Origin: Liopterus haemorrhoidalis
Lineage: Eukaryota; Arthropoda; Insecta; Coleoptera; Dytiscidae
Length of the DNA: 64,000 nt
NCBI GenBank assembly: GCA_963971575.1
Contig: OZ020611.1
Span: 55,151,381-55,215,380 of the forward strand
Reading direction: 5' to 3'
Shown: positions 21,588 through 33,711 of the stretch, in pieces
Layout: the number at the start of each line of letters is the position of its first letter
Numbering within the stretch: the stretch's first letter is position 1
Notes under the pieces: generated by a model
Seen by the model: the letters and a program-made list of their open reading frames with translations, nothing else
The model's database searches: none
What the model was told of the DNA's origin: nothing
Made by a program: the position numbers and the translations under genes

Positions 21588-24095
21588 TTACAAAAAAAAA
21601 AAGAAACGAAGTAGCTTATTTAGACAAGAAAGTTGTGAAAGGTGACCAAAAGATGAAAGAAGGTAAAAAAAGGCAATGAAAAAAGCACCATAACCAAAGT
21701 TATTGACAAATGGGATAGATACCATATCGGTAGTGTTATCCTGTTGTACCGGGCCACTGTTTGTAGTTACTTGGTTACTTGTTATATCCGGGGGATTGGC
21801 GCTAGTGTCAAATCCGCGTACTTGTATTAAAGGTTCCTCAGGCACGACTGTACCGTTAGGAAACTTTCTAACTATAGTGTTATTAGGGTAAATACCGTAA
21901 ATGAGATAAGGGGTTTCTTTAGTGGGGTACATACTGGGTCTTTTACGTACCACTGTATTGTTTGGTAAGATAGCGAATAAATAGAAGTCCTTGTCAGGTA
22001 ATGAAGTGGACGATTGTGTTCCTATTGGTGCTATAGTAGGAGGGACTTTGAACCTGGGAGTATAATCACCTCCCTGTGAATTTTGAATGTTAGTTAAATT
22101 GTCTTTATTGTCAACGTTCTCGATTGTATTAGAGGATATATCTAAAGTGGTAGCTTCTACTGGCATAGGATTAAGGGTACTACCTGCATCCATTGCTTCA
22201 GAAACCGTACTAGAATCCATCACATCTGACACCGGTGATTTTGTAGTACTAATTATATCAAAAGGTAACTCTGATATTACGTTCTCGGTATTAAAAACAG
22301 TTGAAAATCCTTCAGTAGTATATTCACCCGGTGTTGTACTACCGTAATCTATTGTTATATCATTCGGAGAACTAACTCTAACGCTATCAAGATTTACCGC
22401 AAATCTATTCAACAAATCAAATAATTCTGTTTTACTTAAACCTTCTTCAGATGTTAGGGTTGTTGGGGATTCTGTTTTTGAGCTAATGGTGCTTGCAGAG
22501 TACTTTATAGTGTTTAAATCAATGGGAGTTACTGTGTAAATATCAGTTACTGGTGTTACTATAGTTGTAGCTTCTTTTAATTTATTAGTTGTTGGGAAAT
22601 TTGTAGGATTTGTAGGCATGTTTGTTGTTGGTGCATTTGTTGTGGGTATTTTAGTAGTGCCAGCTGTAGGGAACATAGTTGTTGGCATGTTGGTGGTTGG
22701 CATTTTTGTTGTAGGGTTTTGTGTTGAAACAATTGGATTGTTGGTTGTTGGAATGTTGGTGGTTGGCATTTTGGTTGGATTTTGTATTGGTAACATTGTT
22801 GGCATGTTGGTGGTTGGCATTTTGGTTGGATTTTGTGTTGGTAACATTGTTGGCATGCTTGTGGTGGGTACTTTTGTTGGGATACGTGTTGGATTGTTAG
22901 TTGTTGGCATGTTGGTGGTTGGTATTTTTGTAGTAGGGTTTCTTGTTGGTACTTCTGTGGTAGGGACGTTTGTTGTTGGAGCTTTTGTTTGAACAGTTGT
23001 AGGATTTTGTGTTGGCATCATTGTGGGTGGAATTTTAGTTGGGACTATTGTAGAAGCCATAGTAGGGACCTTTGTTGGCATGTTAGTTGTTGGGTTAGCT
23101 GTGGTTTCTTTTTGTGGGACATTCGTGGGAGCGACGGGAGTGTTTGCTACTTTGGGTGTAACGACAACAGTTTTAGGTGTTGTAATTTTAGGTGTAGCAG
23201 GAGTGGTGACAAGATTTAAAAGTGATATTAGTGTAGAAAGAGTGCGTTTTCTTAAAGAATTTTCAGTGGTATCTTTATCTAAATCCCTAATTGGATCTAA
23301 AGTAGAAGCTTGTGCTGTTGTTAAAGTACTTGGTGGTATTACCGTCACGGATTTTTGAACATATTTCACAGGAGCAGAACGTTTTGTCGTGCTGGAAACA
23401 GTAGAACTACTTTTCTGTGGCCGTTTTGTAATCACTACCAATCTTTCAGTTGATGAGTCAGTTGTAGTTTCAATCACACTTTGGATTGAAGAGATTGAGT
23501 TTAGTATTCTGTCTATTATTGATCTAGGTGTCCCAAAAGCAATGTCCTGTGTTGCCGTTTGGTCTTTTTTAGGTATTTTTTGGATTGTTGATTTTGGTAT
23601 CTGTGTTATGTCGTTGTCACTTTTAGCTGTTGTTGCTGCTTGTGTGGTTGTTGTTGGTTTTTGTGTGGTTGTTGTCGTTGTCTCAACACTGGATGGTGTC
23701 AAAGAGTTGTGCGTCAATGAATTTATGATTTGTTCTATAAGTGATGGTTTTTTATCTGATACTTGTGAATCACTTTCAATCTTCTGTTGTGGAATGTTTT
23801 CAGACCAGATCTGTGTGTCGGTAAAGTTTAAAGATTGTGCATTAGTAGATTTAGGGGAAGTTATTGCATTTAGTTTCTTTTTGTTACTAACTTGTGTCAG
23901 ATTATTTACAGTCTTTGTCTTAACAGGTTTCTTCGTGTCTCTGTCTGTTTGTCTGTCAGTACGGATTGTTGATGAGATAAAATCATCCCTGATCAAGTTT
24001 GCTGATGGTATTGATGTTTTGGTAGGTTCATCCAGGGATATGATTTCCATTCCTAGTTCATTTTCCTCTGTTATTACTGCTGTGGCGGTCGTGGT
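21588..24095 (-). CDS. Mucin-like gene, giant Thr/Pro exon, reads to own stop
   Basis: From an acceptor (cttacag, 24096-24097) this exon is open for 835 codons to a TAA at 21588. Early residues are TTTATAVITEENELGMEII; the middle (about residues 270-500) is a mucin block of repeats such as KIPTTNMPTTNNPT; the last third has two copies of a PNNT-V/I-VRK motif with N-glycosylation sites, and the tail is a hydrophobic segment (FGYGAFFIAFFYLLSSFG) followed by a basic/aromatic end. It can be read as a terminal exon giving a GPI- or membrane-anchored isoform. Alternatively an in-frame phase 0 donor (for example CAA|GTAACT, exon end 21771, or ATG|GTATCT, exon end 21723) joins it to the exon at 18040. 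No strong consensus donor was seen, so both readings stay open. Confidence 0.85.
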   Translation of the reverse strand, partial: TTTATAVITEENELGMEIISLDEPTKTSIPSANLIRDDFISSTIRTDRQTDRDTKKPVKTKTVNNLTQVSNKKKLNAITSPKSTNAQSLNFTDTQIWSENIPQQKIESDSQVSDKKPSLIEQIINSLTHNSLTPSSVETTTTTTQKPTTTTQAATTAKSDNDITQIPKSTIQKIPKKDQTATQDIAFGTPRSIIDRILNSISSIQSVIETTTDSSTERLVVITKRPQKSSSTVSSTTKRSAPVKYVQKSVTVIPPSTLTTAQASTLDPIRDLDKDTTENSLRKRTLSTLISLLNLVTTPATPKITTPKTVVVTPKVANTPVAPTNVPQKETTANPTTNMPTKVPTMASTIVPTKIPPTMMPTQNPTTVQTKAPTTNVPTTEVPTRNPTTKIPTTNMPTTNNPTRIPTKVPTTSMPTMLPTQNPTKMPTTNMPTMLPIQNPTKMPTTNIPTTNNPIVSTQNPTTKMPTTNMPTTMFPTAGTTKIPTTNAPTTNMPTNPTNFPTTNKLKEATTIVTPVTDIYTVTPIDLNTIKYSASTISSKTESPTTLTSEEGLSKTELFDLLNRFAVNLDSVRVSSPNDITIDYGSTTPGEYTTEGFSTVFNTENVISELPFDIISTTKSPVSDVMDSSTVSEAMDAGSTLNPMPVEATTLDISSNTIENVDNKDNLTNIQNSQGGDYTPRFKVPPTIAPIGTQSSTSLPDKDFYLFAILPNNTVVRKRPSMYPTKETPYLIYGIYPNNTIVRKFPNGTVVPEEPLIQVRGFDTSANPPDITSNQVTTNSGPVQQDNTTDMVSIPFVNNFGYGAFFIAFFYLLSSFGHLSQLSCLNKLLRFFFFL

Positions 24096-24590
24096 CTGTA
24101 AGAAGAAACCTGCCTTTTTCAGAAAGTTCGAAAGATGTGTGATAGATCCAAGGAAAATTTTGAGAAAAAGATAGATTCGACAAGTTCAATGTGCAAAAAT
24201 ATAGTGAAATATAGTGTACGAGAAACTTTTATATAAAATATATCTTAGACATAATATTGATGAAAACATATTTTGTATACAAAATTTACATAAATAAGAA
24301 ACAATTAATATGTACAAAAATGTATATACACTTAATTGATAATTAATTTCGTAAATAATTTATCTATTTGTTTATTTAGTCCCAAAAATATATTCAAATT
24401 GAAACAAATTTGCAACCAAAACTGTAAGACACTTGTCTTACGTTCTGCTGTTGAAACACAAACTGAAACTAAACATTCACCCTTATGGTGCATTTAATCA
24501 GGAGTGATATAGTCTACGACATTTTTGCGAATGCATATGATACTAAGGACTTAACAGATTTATACCTTTATTTAATCTAAAAAGATGTAT

Positions 24591-24815
24591 AGGCCCTCTT
24601 TCATAACAACTGACAAGTGCTACAGGTAACAGGTGACAAATCCTAAGGCGACGATTCCGTAATTGTTAATTCTCTAATTCATAAATGCCGTAGCGTAGTG
24701 GTAACACAGGTGCCCTGCGTTTCTAAGATCTTGGGTTCGAATCCCATTCAGGCATGGAATTTTCAAAAAAAAATAGCATTAACCTGGCTAATTACCTTAG
24801 TAGCAAACACCATTT
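24591..24815 (+). mobile_element. tRNA-derived SINE, copy 1
   Basis: Contains a tRNA-like part at 24686-24754 with an A box (gcgtagtggtaacac) and a canonical B box (ggttcgaatcc), and a partly paired acceptor stem (tgcc/ggca). Upstream (aggccctctttcataa) and downstream (aattttca-aaaa, taattaccttag) flanks are shared with the inverted copy at 25600-25870, so the repeat is larger than the tRNA part. Intact RNA folding is not expected. Confidence 0.75.
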
Positions 24816-25062
24816 AAAAAAAAATAAATAATATTTCATAAATATTTTGACAATTCTGTCGTTTGTTAATTTTTCGTTTAATAAAAAAATACACAGGAGC
24901 AATGAATTTCCTAGTGATTGTCAGGGATATTCTAACAAACTGGTCATAACAAAATATATGAAACAAGAAGAAATTACAAACCGGCAATATTGTCCAAGTT
25001 TTATGGTAAATATTAACACAGGATTCAGTATGTGTCGAGTATAAATATGAATGTAAAAAATC

Positions 25063-25300
25063 GATTTCAATCTATAACAAAAATCAAATTCGAATTATTC
25101 GACAGTGGCTGTCACTACTAGAAATTTTAAAATGAAAATCATCTATTCAATAAAACAATGACATTTACATCTGTCAGATAACTTTGATATCGTCATTTTA
25201 AACAATTTTAATCATAATTTGGAATAGTTTTATTCGTCACTACTATCGATTTTAAAATGAATATAGTTTATTCAATCTATAACGAAAAGCAAAATGCAGT
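25063..25300 (+). repeat. Local direct duplication
   Basis: A segment (gtcactact, then attttaaaatgaa, then ttattcaat) occurs at about 25110-25150 and again at about 25236-25277, offset by roughly 122 bases, with a related piece at 25060-25090. No coding potential. Confidence 0.4.
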
Positions 25301-25599
25301 ATATTTTTGTTTCGCGTGAACTTGTTTTGTAACTTCCTTCCACATTTCAATTTGAATTTTGTGTTTTTAAACCATGAAACCCATCAAATAATATATCTTT
25401 ATTTTTTAGTAATAATGTTCTTAATTATAAATAATTCAGTATTATTATTTCTATACTGTGCATTAAATCTAGCTGCACCCAACACATGTAAAACCCGAAA
25501 TAACATTTAAAACATTGTCAGGATAAATTTGTCAAATTCTTGCCAATTGTTACAAAAACTTGGACAAATTTGTCGAAACTTAACAATGGCATTTTATTT

Positions 25600-25870
25600 T
25601 AATTAAAATGATGGCCTCTGTACTAAGGCAATTAGCCAAGACAAATCCATTTTTTTGAAAATTCCATACCTGAATGGGAGTCGAACCCGAGATCTCACAA
25701 ACGCAAGGCACCAGTGTTACCACTAAGCAACAGCGGTAGGCATGACAAAATTGTGGCGATTTAGCATGTTTATCATTGTACTTAATTAAGAATTATGTTA
25801 CATTTAAAACATTTTACGGTGAAACAAATTTGTCGAATTGTCACCTGTAATTTTTATGAAATAGGGCCTT
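25600..25870 (-). mobile_element. tRNA-derived SINE, copy 2 (inverted)
   Basis: The same family as 24591-24815 on the other strand. The tRNA-like part is at 25665-25743 with A box ttgcttagtggtaacac and B box ggttcgactcc. Both copies share about 70-80% of the sequence by eye, including the 5' aagg-ccctatttcat and the 3' tggctaattrccttagta block. Confidence 0.75.
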
Positions 25871-26814
25871 ATATTAAACAAAAATAATAATAATACACCC
25901 CTGAGATGTCTGCACGTTATCGGCAGGTGAAAAATCTAAATGGTATTCGGGATTTGAATGAATAGTTTTGGTTTCAACCTTACGATTTTTTTATTTCCTC
26001 ACCCATAACAAAACTTTGTAGTTAAAGAAAATATAGTAATATTATCTCATTTTGAATTAATTCGAGAAGTACATATTTTAAATATATAATTAAAATTCTT
26101 TATTTTAAAAATACGTTAATTAATTTACAAACGGTACTTTATAATATGTAAAATATATTTTTGCATGAAGAAAATATCAAAATTCTTTTTCAAAAAATTT
26201 TCCCTGGATAATGTATTAAATGTACTCTTATTGTATGTCACTGATAATATTTACAGTGCATATTAGAAGAGGAGATTATTTACATATATACAAAATATTT
26301 ATATAAATGAAAAGCCAATATATTTGTATTCAATGCTTTTATTAGTATTCTAAATACAATATTAACAATACCTTTATCCCCTAGTTATTATATTTAATAT
26401 ATAAAAAATATATTGTATACAAAAATACTGATTTGTGTAGATATATATCTCACTGTTATTTAAAAAAATAAAATAATACATAGAATAATTGGCAGTTGGA
26501 TTTTTAAAGTAAAAATTATTTCTAGATGAATTAAAATGGTACTTGTATGGCTGAAAAGAACAAGAGGTAAACTCAAATCCTTAGTTCAGTGATTCTCAAA
26601 CAGTGCGCCGAGGTATATTGGTGACTAATGTTTAAGGTTGCCTCAAATATTATTTCAAAATTTGATGAGGTGTGAATTTTTATACAATTCAGTATTTCGC
26701 ACGTACATTTCATCAAAATCATTGTGGGACAAACATTTTTAGAAATATTTCTAGAGAAAAACGTTTTAAAATGAAAATTTTGTTAAAATTTACTTTCCGT
26801 TCCTTGATCTAAGC

Positions 26815-27177
26815 CAATGATGCCGAACGTATAACCCATGGGTCACACAGTGACCCGTGTGACGATTTCAAATGACCCGTACAGAACAAAATCTTTGTAG
26901 TTCTGAAGTTTCTTAAGAGACATTCTAAAATACCTAGGCAAGGAAATTGACATATATGATAATAATAGCGAAATGGAATTGAGCTATTACCTGTTATATA
27001 CCTAGTTTATATATTCAAATACAAAACCGCTAACTTAGGTAGAGTCAACGAGATTAGCAGGGAATTCCATACACAAATTTACACCCTAAAGCGGCAGATT
27101 TTTATTTATGCATTATATACTTGACCCTCGATTTACAAAATTTCAAATTCATTTTTGAAAAAAGTTCAGCATCGCTG
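26815..27177. mobile_element. hAT MITE, 363 bp
   Basis: Ends CAATGATGCCGAAC and inverse of CAGCGATGCTGAAC, with an exact 8-bp target duplication (atctaagc at 26807-26814 and 27178-27185). Non-coding. Confidence 0.8.
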
Positions 27178-27524
27178 ATCTAAGCTTTAAGAGCTCATAC
27201 CCCACAATATTAAATTAAAAACAATTAAATAATATTTAATTTCTCAACGATCCAAAAAATTCAATTATTTTCGAAAGGATTGTACTATGTTATTTAAATG
27301 TTTATTTTTCATTTTTCTTTTAATTTTTATAAAAATCCGAAAAGTTTTTCTGACCTTTCAATATTTTTCTTTTATGCTAATCAAAGAAAATACATGCTAA
27401 ATTTCAACTCTCTAGGTACAACCGTTTTTGCGGTATAGGATTTTTCGTTTATAAATCCTATAAATATATATTTTTTAATTGTATAGGGATTTCTTACATC
27501 CATGATCAATAAATAGCTAAATCT

Positions 27525-27960
27525 GCATCTACAGCTTTAAAATTAATAGACTGTACACTGTGAGTTGTGAATACATTTAATAGACTGTTTTAACATTTAA
27601 TAATAGTGTTCACAGCTATGAAAATTAATACGTAACGAATGTTGTGACATCTATGATTTTTGAAACCAACTACTAAGGAGTAAATGCATGTGTGTGACAC
27701 TTTACGAACGTGGCGAAATCGTGTTTTGTTACTATATATGCAACAAAATTGCACCCACAACTACAGTAATTCTTTTTCGTTTCACGATTTCCGAAATTTG
27801 TTGAAATTTGTGCGACAGCATTTTTTAGGTTATGTAAAGTGGGATAGCTAATATGTGTTTATATATCTCTCTCATTAAAACGCATTAAGCATAAGTTTGG
27901 AAACACTGTCTATAGTCCACAGCGTACAGTGTATTAAATTTAGAGCTGTAAATGTTCGCT
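27525..27960. repeat. Inverted repeat pair around cagtgta blocks
   Basis: The segment at about 27527-27570 (ctacagctttaaaattaata, then gactgtacactgtg) is the inverse of 27915-27958 (cacagcgtacagtgtattaaa, then tttagagctgta). A third related piece is at 28019-28050. Likely a degraded MITE; no TSD found. Confidence 0.5.
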
Positions 27961-29960
27961 TAAATTACCATATGACAAACTGATTAGTCACAATCTACAA
28001 TGAACAACTCACTAAGCACAGTGCATTAATTTATAGCTCTCAATGCGGCTTGAGTTAGAAACAAAATACTCCAAATGGTTTTATATTGCACCGCATATCC
28101 AAAAATTGTTTGAGAAACAATGCCTTAGTTGCTCCCAATATTACTTATATCGGGACTAACCAAGCTCAAATAGATTTGTTTACCCTTGAGTTTCCATCTT
28201 CCAGTACCTAATACTTATTTAAATAGCACCTTCATTATACCAATTAAATAATTGTTTTAAATAATTAGGTTGTAAGAACAAATCACAAAAGTAAAGCTTT
28301 AAGATTCTAAATCTAAATGTATTGACTAATTTTCATCTAGTTTATATTTTTACTTTAATTTTCAACAATTATACAATATAAATATGTAATGTAAATGAAA
28401 TGAAATGTTATCCCGTCTTGTCTTTTTTCATAGCCAGAGCGTACATTTATATAGTAAACTTTAATCAGATTTTGTGACTTACTAAGCCATTTTAACATTT
28501 AAAAATAGAAAAATGATTTACTCATATAAACAGAAAAATTATAACTAGAGAAATTTTAATTTCATAAATCTGTTGAATATTAGAGAATACTATAAGAGCT
28601 TCCAAAGGGCAACTTTCAAGCCATCGTTAGACTCCTAGCACAATGCCGGAATACGCTTATTTAAATACAAACGTTTATGTGGCATATAGAGCTATGCTCG
28701 CAGCATTGGTCGCCGCGAACGTCAAGAACATCAACAACCGATTAGTTAGTTTCTGTGGTTGCTGGTATAGCCATGAGTCGAGGTGCAACTCGAGGGACCT
28801 TATTGATTAATTAAATATATCGCAAATAATCAAGTCAAGAAATTAAACATAAACAGTTACAATGAATAGGGCATGGGATGAAAAAAAGGATGATTAAAAT
28901 AACTTGTAAAATGCAAATTAACCTACAGCCGGTGTGACGCTTAACTAAAGATTTGTCACAATGTTACACTTGTGTGAGCTCAAATCAGCTTCAAAATATC
29001 ACACTTTTCCATGTTCAGAAATATGAGCTGTTTCTGTTAACATCAAGGTTGCTATTGATACAAAAATGAAGACCGATAATCATCTAATCATTTTAAACAA
29101 TTCAATACTACCAGTAACTTGTCATTACTATGACAATAACAAAGATTTAGTTCAACAATAAAAAGTACCAAAAAGAACCAAACTTAAGCAATTTCGAGCC
29201 CTAGGCATTTGAAATTTTTCGAGCCCTTTTTTTGAATATTCAAATTAGAGTAATGAGATTAAGCGACAAAAAAGGAAGCTTGAGTGACCGAGTGAGTAAA
29301 AAAAGTAATCCGAAAGACCAACTATAGTACATTTGTACCATGAGCTTCAAATATTTATGGACTTTGTTTACCTATGCATAAGTTGGGTCCTGAAATCAAT
29401 CTGCAAAAAGCTAAGCCACAGCCTTGCAAACTGGTTTTGTGTGTGAATAAATATATAGCTTGACATAAGTAATAATGGGCGATTTTTATCCACAACTAGC
29501 ATGCAACAAATAATTAAAGAGAATAATGTAGACCTTGACAACCGGGAGAAGAAGATGACTGCCAACTCTATGTACATACGTCCTAAAAAAGCACGGCTGT
29601 AAATGAATTCTACTAATTCAAAACAAAGCATAATGTATAGAGTTGGTTGCAAAATTTTGCGGGTCCTTCGCAATTGGGCGCCAAGTACTATATCTTTGCG
29701 AGGCCCTTTACAAATGAGCTTACTTTATTAACCAGACTACATACATTCACACCAACATACATTGTACTAGAACAGCTATTATTTCGTCCCAACATAATTT
29801 CGTCGTGAAACCCTTATTGCAATTCTCCAAATATCGTAGAACTCTTCGTCATATCTATTATTGAAGGACACGTTATCTTGCGAAACCCCTGGGTTTTCCC
29901 AGCACCTTAGGGTGCCGCTGAAAATAAGTTGGAAACCGCTCTACTAGTAAATAAAAAAGA
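27961..29960 (-). other. Long intron part, no feature recognised
   Basis: AT-rich sequence with only short frames, none with known similarity (including a minus frame at 29368-29673). A GC-richer pocket lies near 28690-28800. No element termini resolved. Confidence 0.4.
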
Positions 29961-30590
29961 GGCAGTCAGAAATGCCATAAAATATGAAGAAAACATAACC
30001 AGACCCCTGGAAAAATTAATTCTTTATGAATGCTGGACGGAAATGGAAAATGACCAACAAGGAAAGCCGCTATCAAGATGGAAAAAGGAAAGGAAGTAAA
30101 TGAATGAATATTGTGACTACTCAACAACAACGTTAAAGCTAGACAAAATGAATGGACAAAAACTAAGGCACGAAGCAAGTAACAGAACGAATGATCAACG
30201 TACAACAAACGGAACAAGAAACAAAAATAAAAGAATCGAGGTGCAACAGCAAATATTTACCAGAAAAGAGAAATAAAGAGAGAATAAATTATAGCGAGAT
30301 TTTGATGGGAAAATGAGGAAAGCAACCATAATTTCTTGTTAAAGTGGAAGAAAGAACTTGTAGAATTTGTAGGGTAGGCAAGAGGGCGATTGAACATTCG
30401 CTAGAAGAATGTGGATAGATAAAAAGCAAACCTGAAACGAGAAAAGAACTTTTGGAGGAAATAAGAAGGAAAGATAAATGTATAAAAAAAGTGAAAAACT
30501 GAAGAAATTAAATTAAGGAAAGGAGGCAACGACGATAATAATAAAAAGAGGGAGAGTAGATTTTAAGCCGAATGTCAAAAATTATAATTA
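29961..30590 (+). pseudogene. Old LINE remnant (C-terminal RT region, zinc knuckle)
   Basis: The plus strand, read with several frame changes and stops, resembles the C-terminal part of the LINE at the right edge of the window: NAIKYEENITRPLEKLILYE lines up with AKYEEKIRRDERRKIIRECW, and TCRICRVGKRAIEHSLEECG repeats the C-x2-C-x8-H-x4-C knuckle with identical spacing. It is 5' truncated and broken by many mutations. It is therefore an ancient member of the same LINE clade in the opposite orientation. Confidence 0.65.
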
Positions 30591-31855
30591 TTATTAAATT
30601 GATTTACTAGTTTTAAGACCATAATGTAAGCCCAGTAAGCGAGCGATTGTCCCGATCATTCATTCTTTACGCCAGCCCTGATAATTTAAGCAAAAAAGGC
30701 TATGCTCAGCAGTAGGCATCGATGGATAATCAGCGATGAAATTATACAAACAATATATAAATAGAAAAACAACTTGAAACTTGAGATGTATATCTGCTAA
30801 CTTTATTATTTGACATTTTGGCATAAGCTTTGACCTATAAGGAAGTTTTTTAACGTCTCATAATTTTCATTCAAAATCTAGGCTATACAAAATATGAAAA
30901 TCGTAAAAAAGAAAGATAAAAGGAAAAAACTAATAGATACACAGATTTATGCTTCTTTGGCTATAATTTTCCATGTTTATTATTTCAATTAAGTTTAATA
31001 TAATAATATAAAAAAGACTATGTACGCTTCTGATATGAAAAATGCATGAAACCTAAATACAAAAATGAATATAATTGCAACATTAAAGCTCTTTATAATT
31101 TTTGGGGGCCCAAAAATAAGAACCCCATTTTATAATTTTTTTGGTGTTACTCATAAATACATATATATCATTGGTCTTCCTACAATAATTTTGGGCCTCC
31201 CAAAAACAAAATCTAAAATTAATAATACTTTTTAATCAGTATTTGACCCAAAAATAAAAAGTAGAATCTTCCAAAAAGGGCCAATTTGAATTAACAAATG
31301 TAGCGATTTTTATAACTTACCAATAAATTTCTAAATACAAAAATTAAAGCTTATTTTCATTTGTATCTTTTTACAAATTTCCTCGTAGTTGTGGCCTAGT
31401 CGTGCAGTCAGAGGCCTGGTACTCACAGACGATTAAACGACCAATGATACTCAACATAGTCTTGGTAGTTCACTGTCGCTGTTTCATAATCCTTATAATC
31501 CTTGGACAGAACACAGACAGCCGTGTTAGTAAATATATTCAAGTTTCTAGAAGTGCATTTCTACTGTTGCAGTCTGTCCTATAAAATGGTCGTCTGCTGT
31601 TTGTCGTGATGCTAATGAAACTACAGGTTGTGTTTTAATATGTTTATATCAGTTTTTTCACAATGACTGGTTAGTTAAATATTGCAGATACAAATTTAAT
31701 TACTACAAGTAAAGCATAAAATCTCAGCTTAGTTTTCCGAGAGGTTCATAATAAAATGTTACATCTTTTCTCAGAGATACTACTAATAGATAAGGCATAA
31801 CGCGAATTTTGCGTAGCATAAGGGATTGACAAAGACAACATATCATCTGTATTAA

Positions 31856-32370
31856 GGTGCCTACAGACGGTGTGCCAGCATTCGCCAGCGCTAGTTCGGA
31901 CGCTAGGCGTAACATGTAGCATTAGCGGACATAAATAGCGAACTTGAGCCAGCGCTTATAAAATGGCGTCTGACAGTGACAGTGAAGTTATGATCGCAGC
32001 TTCGACCTTGCTTTTGATTTAAATTAGATTAAAAGTACAAAAAATTACTTTTTACTTTAAGTAGACTTAATTATATATAATTATGCAAAAGTGGTTATAA
32101 TTTTCCCTCTGAGCACAACACTGTCGACTGATGTGATGACAAATGTGTGCGCGTCATGTGTACGGTGCTAACGTGCTTGTACAAGTCTGCACCGATGTTG
32201 GTCAAACTCCTTTGACTTGTGATAGAATACCGCCTCGGTAGCGAACGTCGGCCAGTGGCAAGCCCATCCTACGCTGGCTGTGACTTGTGACTTGTTGCCC
32301 CTACACACGATCCGCGGAGCTAGACAATATAAATATTGGCCGTGACTTGCCACGCCGTCTGTAGGCACCT
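31856..32370. mobile_element. TIR element flanked by TTAA, 515 bp
   Basis: Ends ggtgcctacagacgg and inverse (ggtgcctacagacggcgtg), with TTAA on both sides at 31852-31855 and 32371-32374. The GC-rich subterminal regions carry repeated cgctag and gccag motifs. A piggyBac-type or PIF/Harbinger-type MITE is possible; the TTAA favours the first, but a one-base asymmetry at the right end leaves it open. Non-coding. Confidence 0.65.
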
Positions 32371-32374
32371 TTAA

Positions 32375-33650
32375 ACTAAAGTCGACATACGCAAAGATCT
32401 TATTGGTTCCTCTGAGACGGATGACGTTTATTACCGACTGAAAACACGTTTTGTACGCATGTCGACTTCAGTTTGAGACAAAAAATACATATTTATACAT
32501 CTTTCTTTGTCAGTCTCTCTGGTTACGATATTTTACATGAGTATTAATGTGCGATGCCCTCTCTATTAGTGGTTCCTCTGAGCATCTTTTCCACTCTTCT
32601 GTACTGTACGATATCTTGAATCTTCAGCTAGCAAAAGAAACTACCGAAATAAAATTCAAGCCCTTGAAATGTGATCCAGTGGTCTATCGAGACTTTAATG
32701 AGGAAGCTATCCAAAGAATGAAATACCAACAGGAGATTACAAAATAAAAAGGAAGAGAATATTTGTACACAAATACTGAATTCTCAGAACATGCATTTTC
32801 CTTACCGAGAAAGACTAAAGGACGAAGAAGAATTGAGGAAACAGTACAGATTACAATAACAACTATTCGTTACAACTATTTGGGATAACAACGAGTAAGG
32901 CGCGAATTTTTAATGATAGCACACGTTAGAAATAGACAAGGGAAAAAAGAAGAAAGCAGAATATGGTGAAGAATCCTACTTATTAAAACTGATCTCGACC
33001 TGAGGAATCCTTATCTTGTGATTCATCGAAACTTATACGGGTTACTTGTCATTATTGCCGCATATTGGCAGCCCTGGTTGTGCAGTTTTGCTTTAGTAAG
33101 CAATAAATATGTACATATTTGTAAATAATCCAAGAAAATGAGATATAGGTACCCCTTATAATACCTAATTTTCAGTTTTCATAATTTTAAGTAAATAATT
33201 TCAGTAATCATAAATTTTCAGCGAAATTCTTTTAGTACGGAAAACATAGATGCATCTTAAGCAAAAAACACCAATCAGTTTTCAAAATGAACACCTATGA
33301 GCGTTACACAGATCTTAACTCTGGAGCCACATCCAGTAGAATTATAAAGGATTTCTTGAAAAGATCTTCAATACTGAGGAAGCTTTCAACTGCCACGACA
33401 TGGACTAACCTACAAGTTCACAAGATGCTTATGAGAAAATGCCAATGATCCAGAAGGGCCATTACCCGGCTTAAGTTAAGGTTTAACAGGGCTAGAGCTC
33501 TGACTGTACCATCAATCTTAATTTTTACGAAAAAGGGTTAAAAACGTGTGTCAAAGACTACTAGGAAATCACGTTGATCACCATCTTCGCTAGTCAACAT
33601 TTGAGCTTCCAGGAAGATTCAATGCCAGCCAATAATGCAAAGCAGTTGTT
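32375..33650 (+). other. Unclassified stretch
   Basis: An inverted pair around gtcgaca/tgtcgac occurs at 32377-32397 and 32452-32475. A 66-codon frame at 32547-32747 (MCDALSISGSSEHLF...) and a Lys/Arg-rich continuation have no recognised match. Probably old transposon debris. Confidence 0.35.
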
Positions 33651-33711
33651 CCAAAGCACCGAAAGTTCCAAAGTACCGGAATTCTCCTGCTGGTTGATCA
33701 TCTAGCAGGAC

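Noticed and set aside
21703..24174. Long plus-strand Val/Gly-rich frames opposite the giant exon
   Set aside because: Antisense shadows of the Thr-rich coding strand; the minus strand has the acceptor site and the structured motifs.
24686..24754. Possible tRNA gene
   Set aside because: The acceptor and anticodon stems pair poorly and the flanks are shared with an inverted copy, so it is a SINE head.
26595..26640. hAT-like left end (cagtgattctcaaacag)
   Set aside because: No matching right end or target duplication was found nearby.
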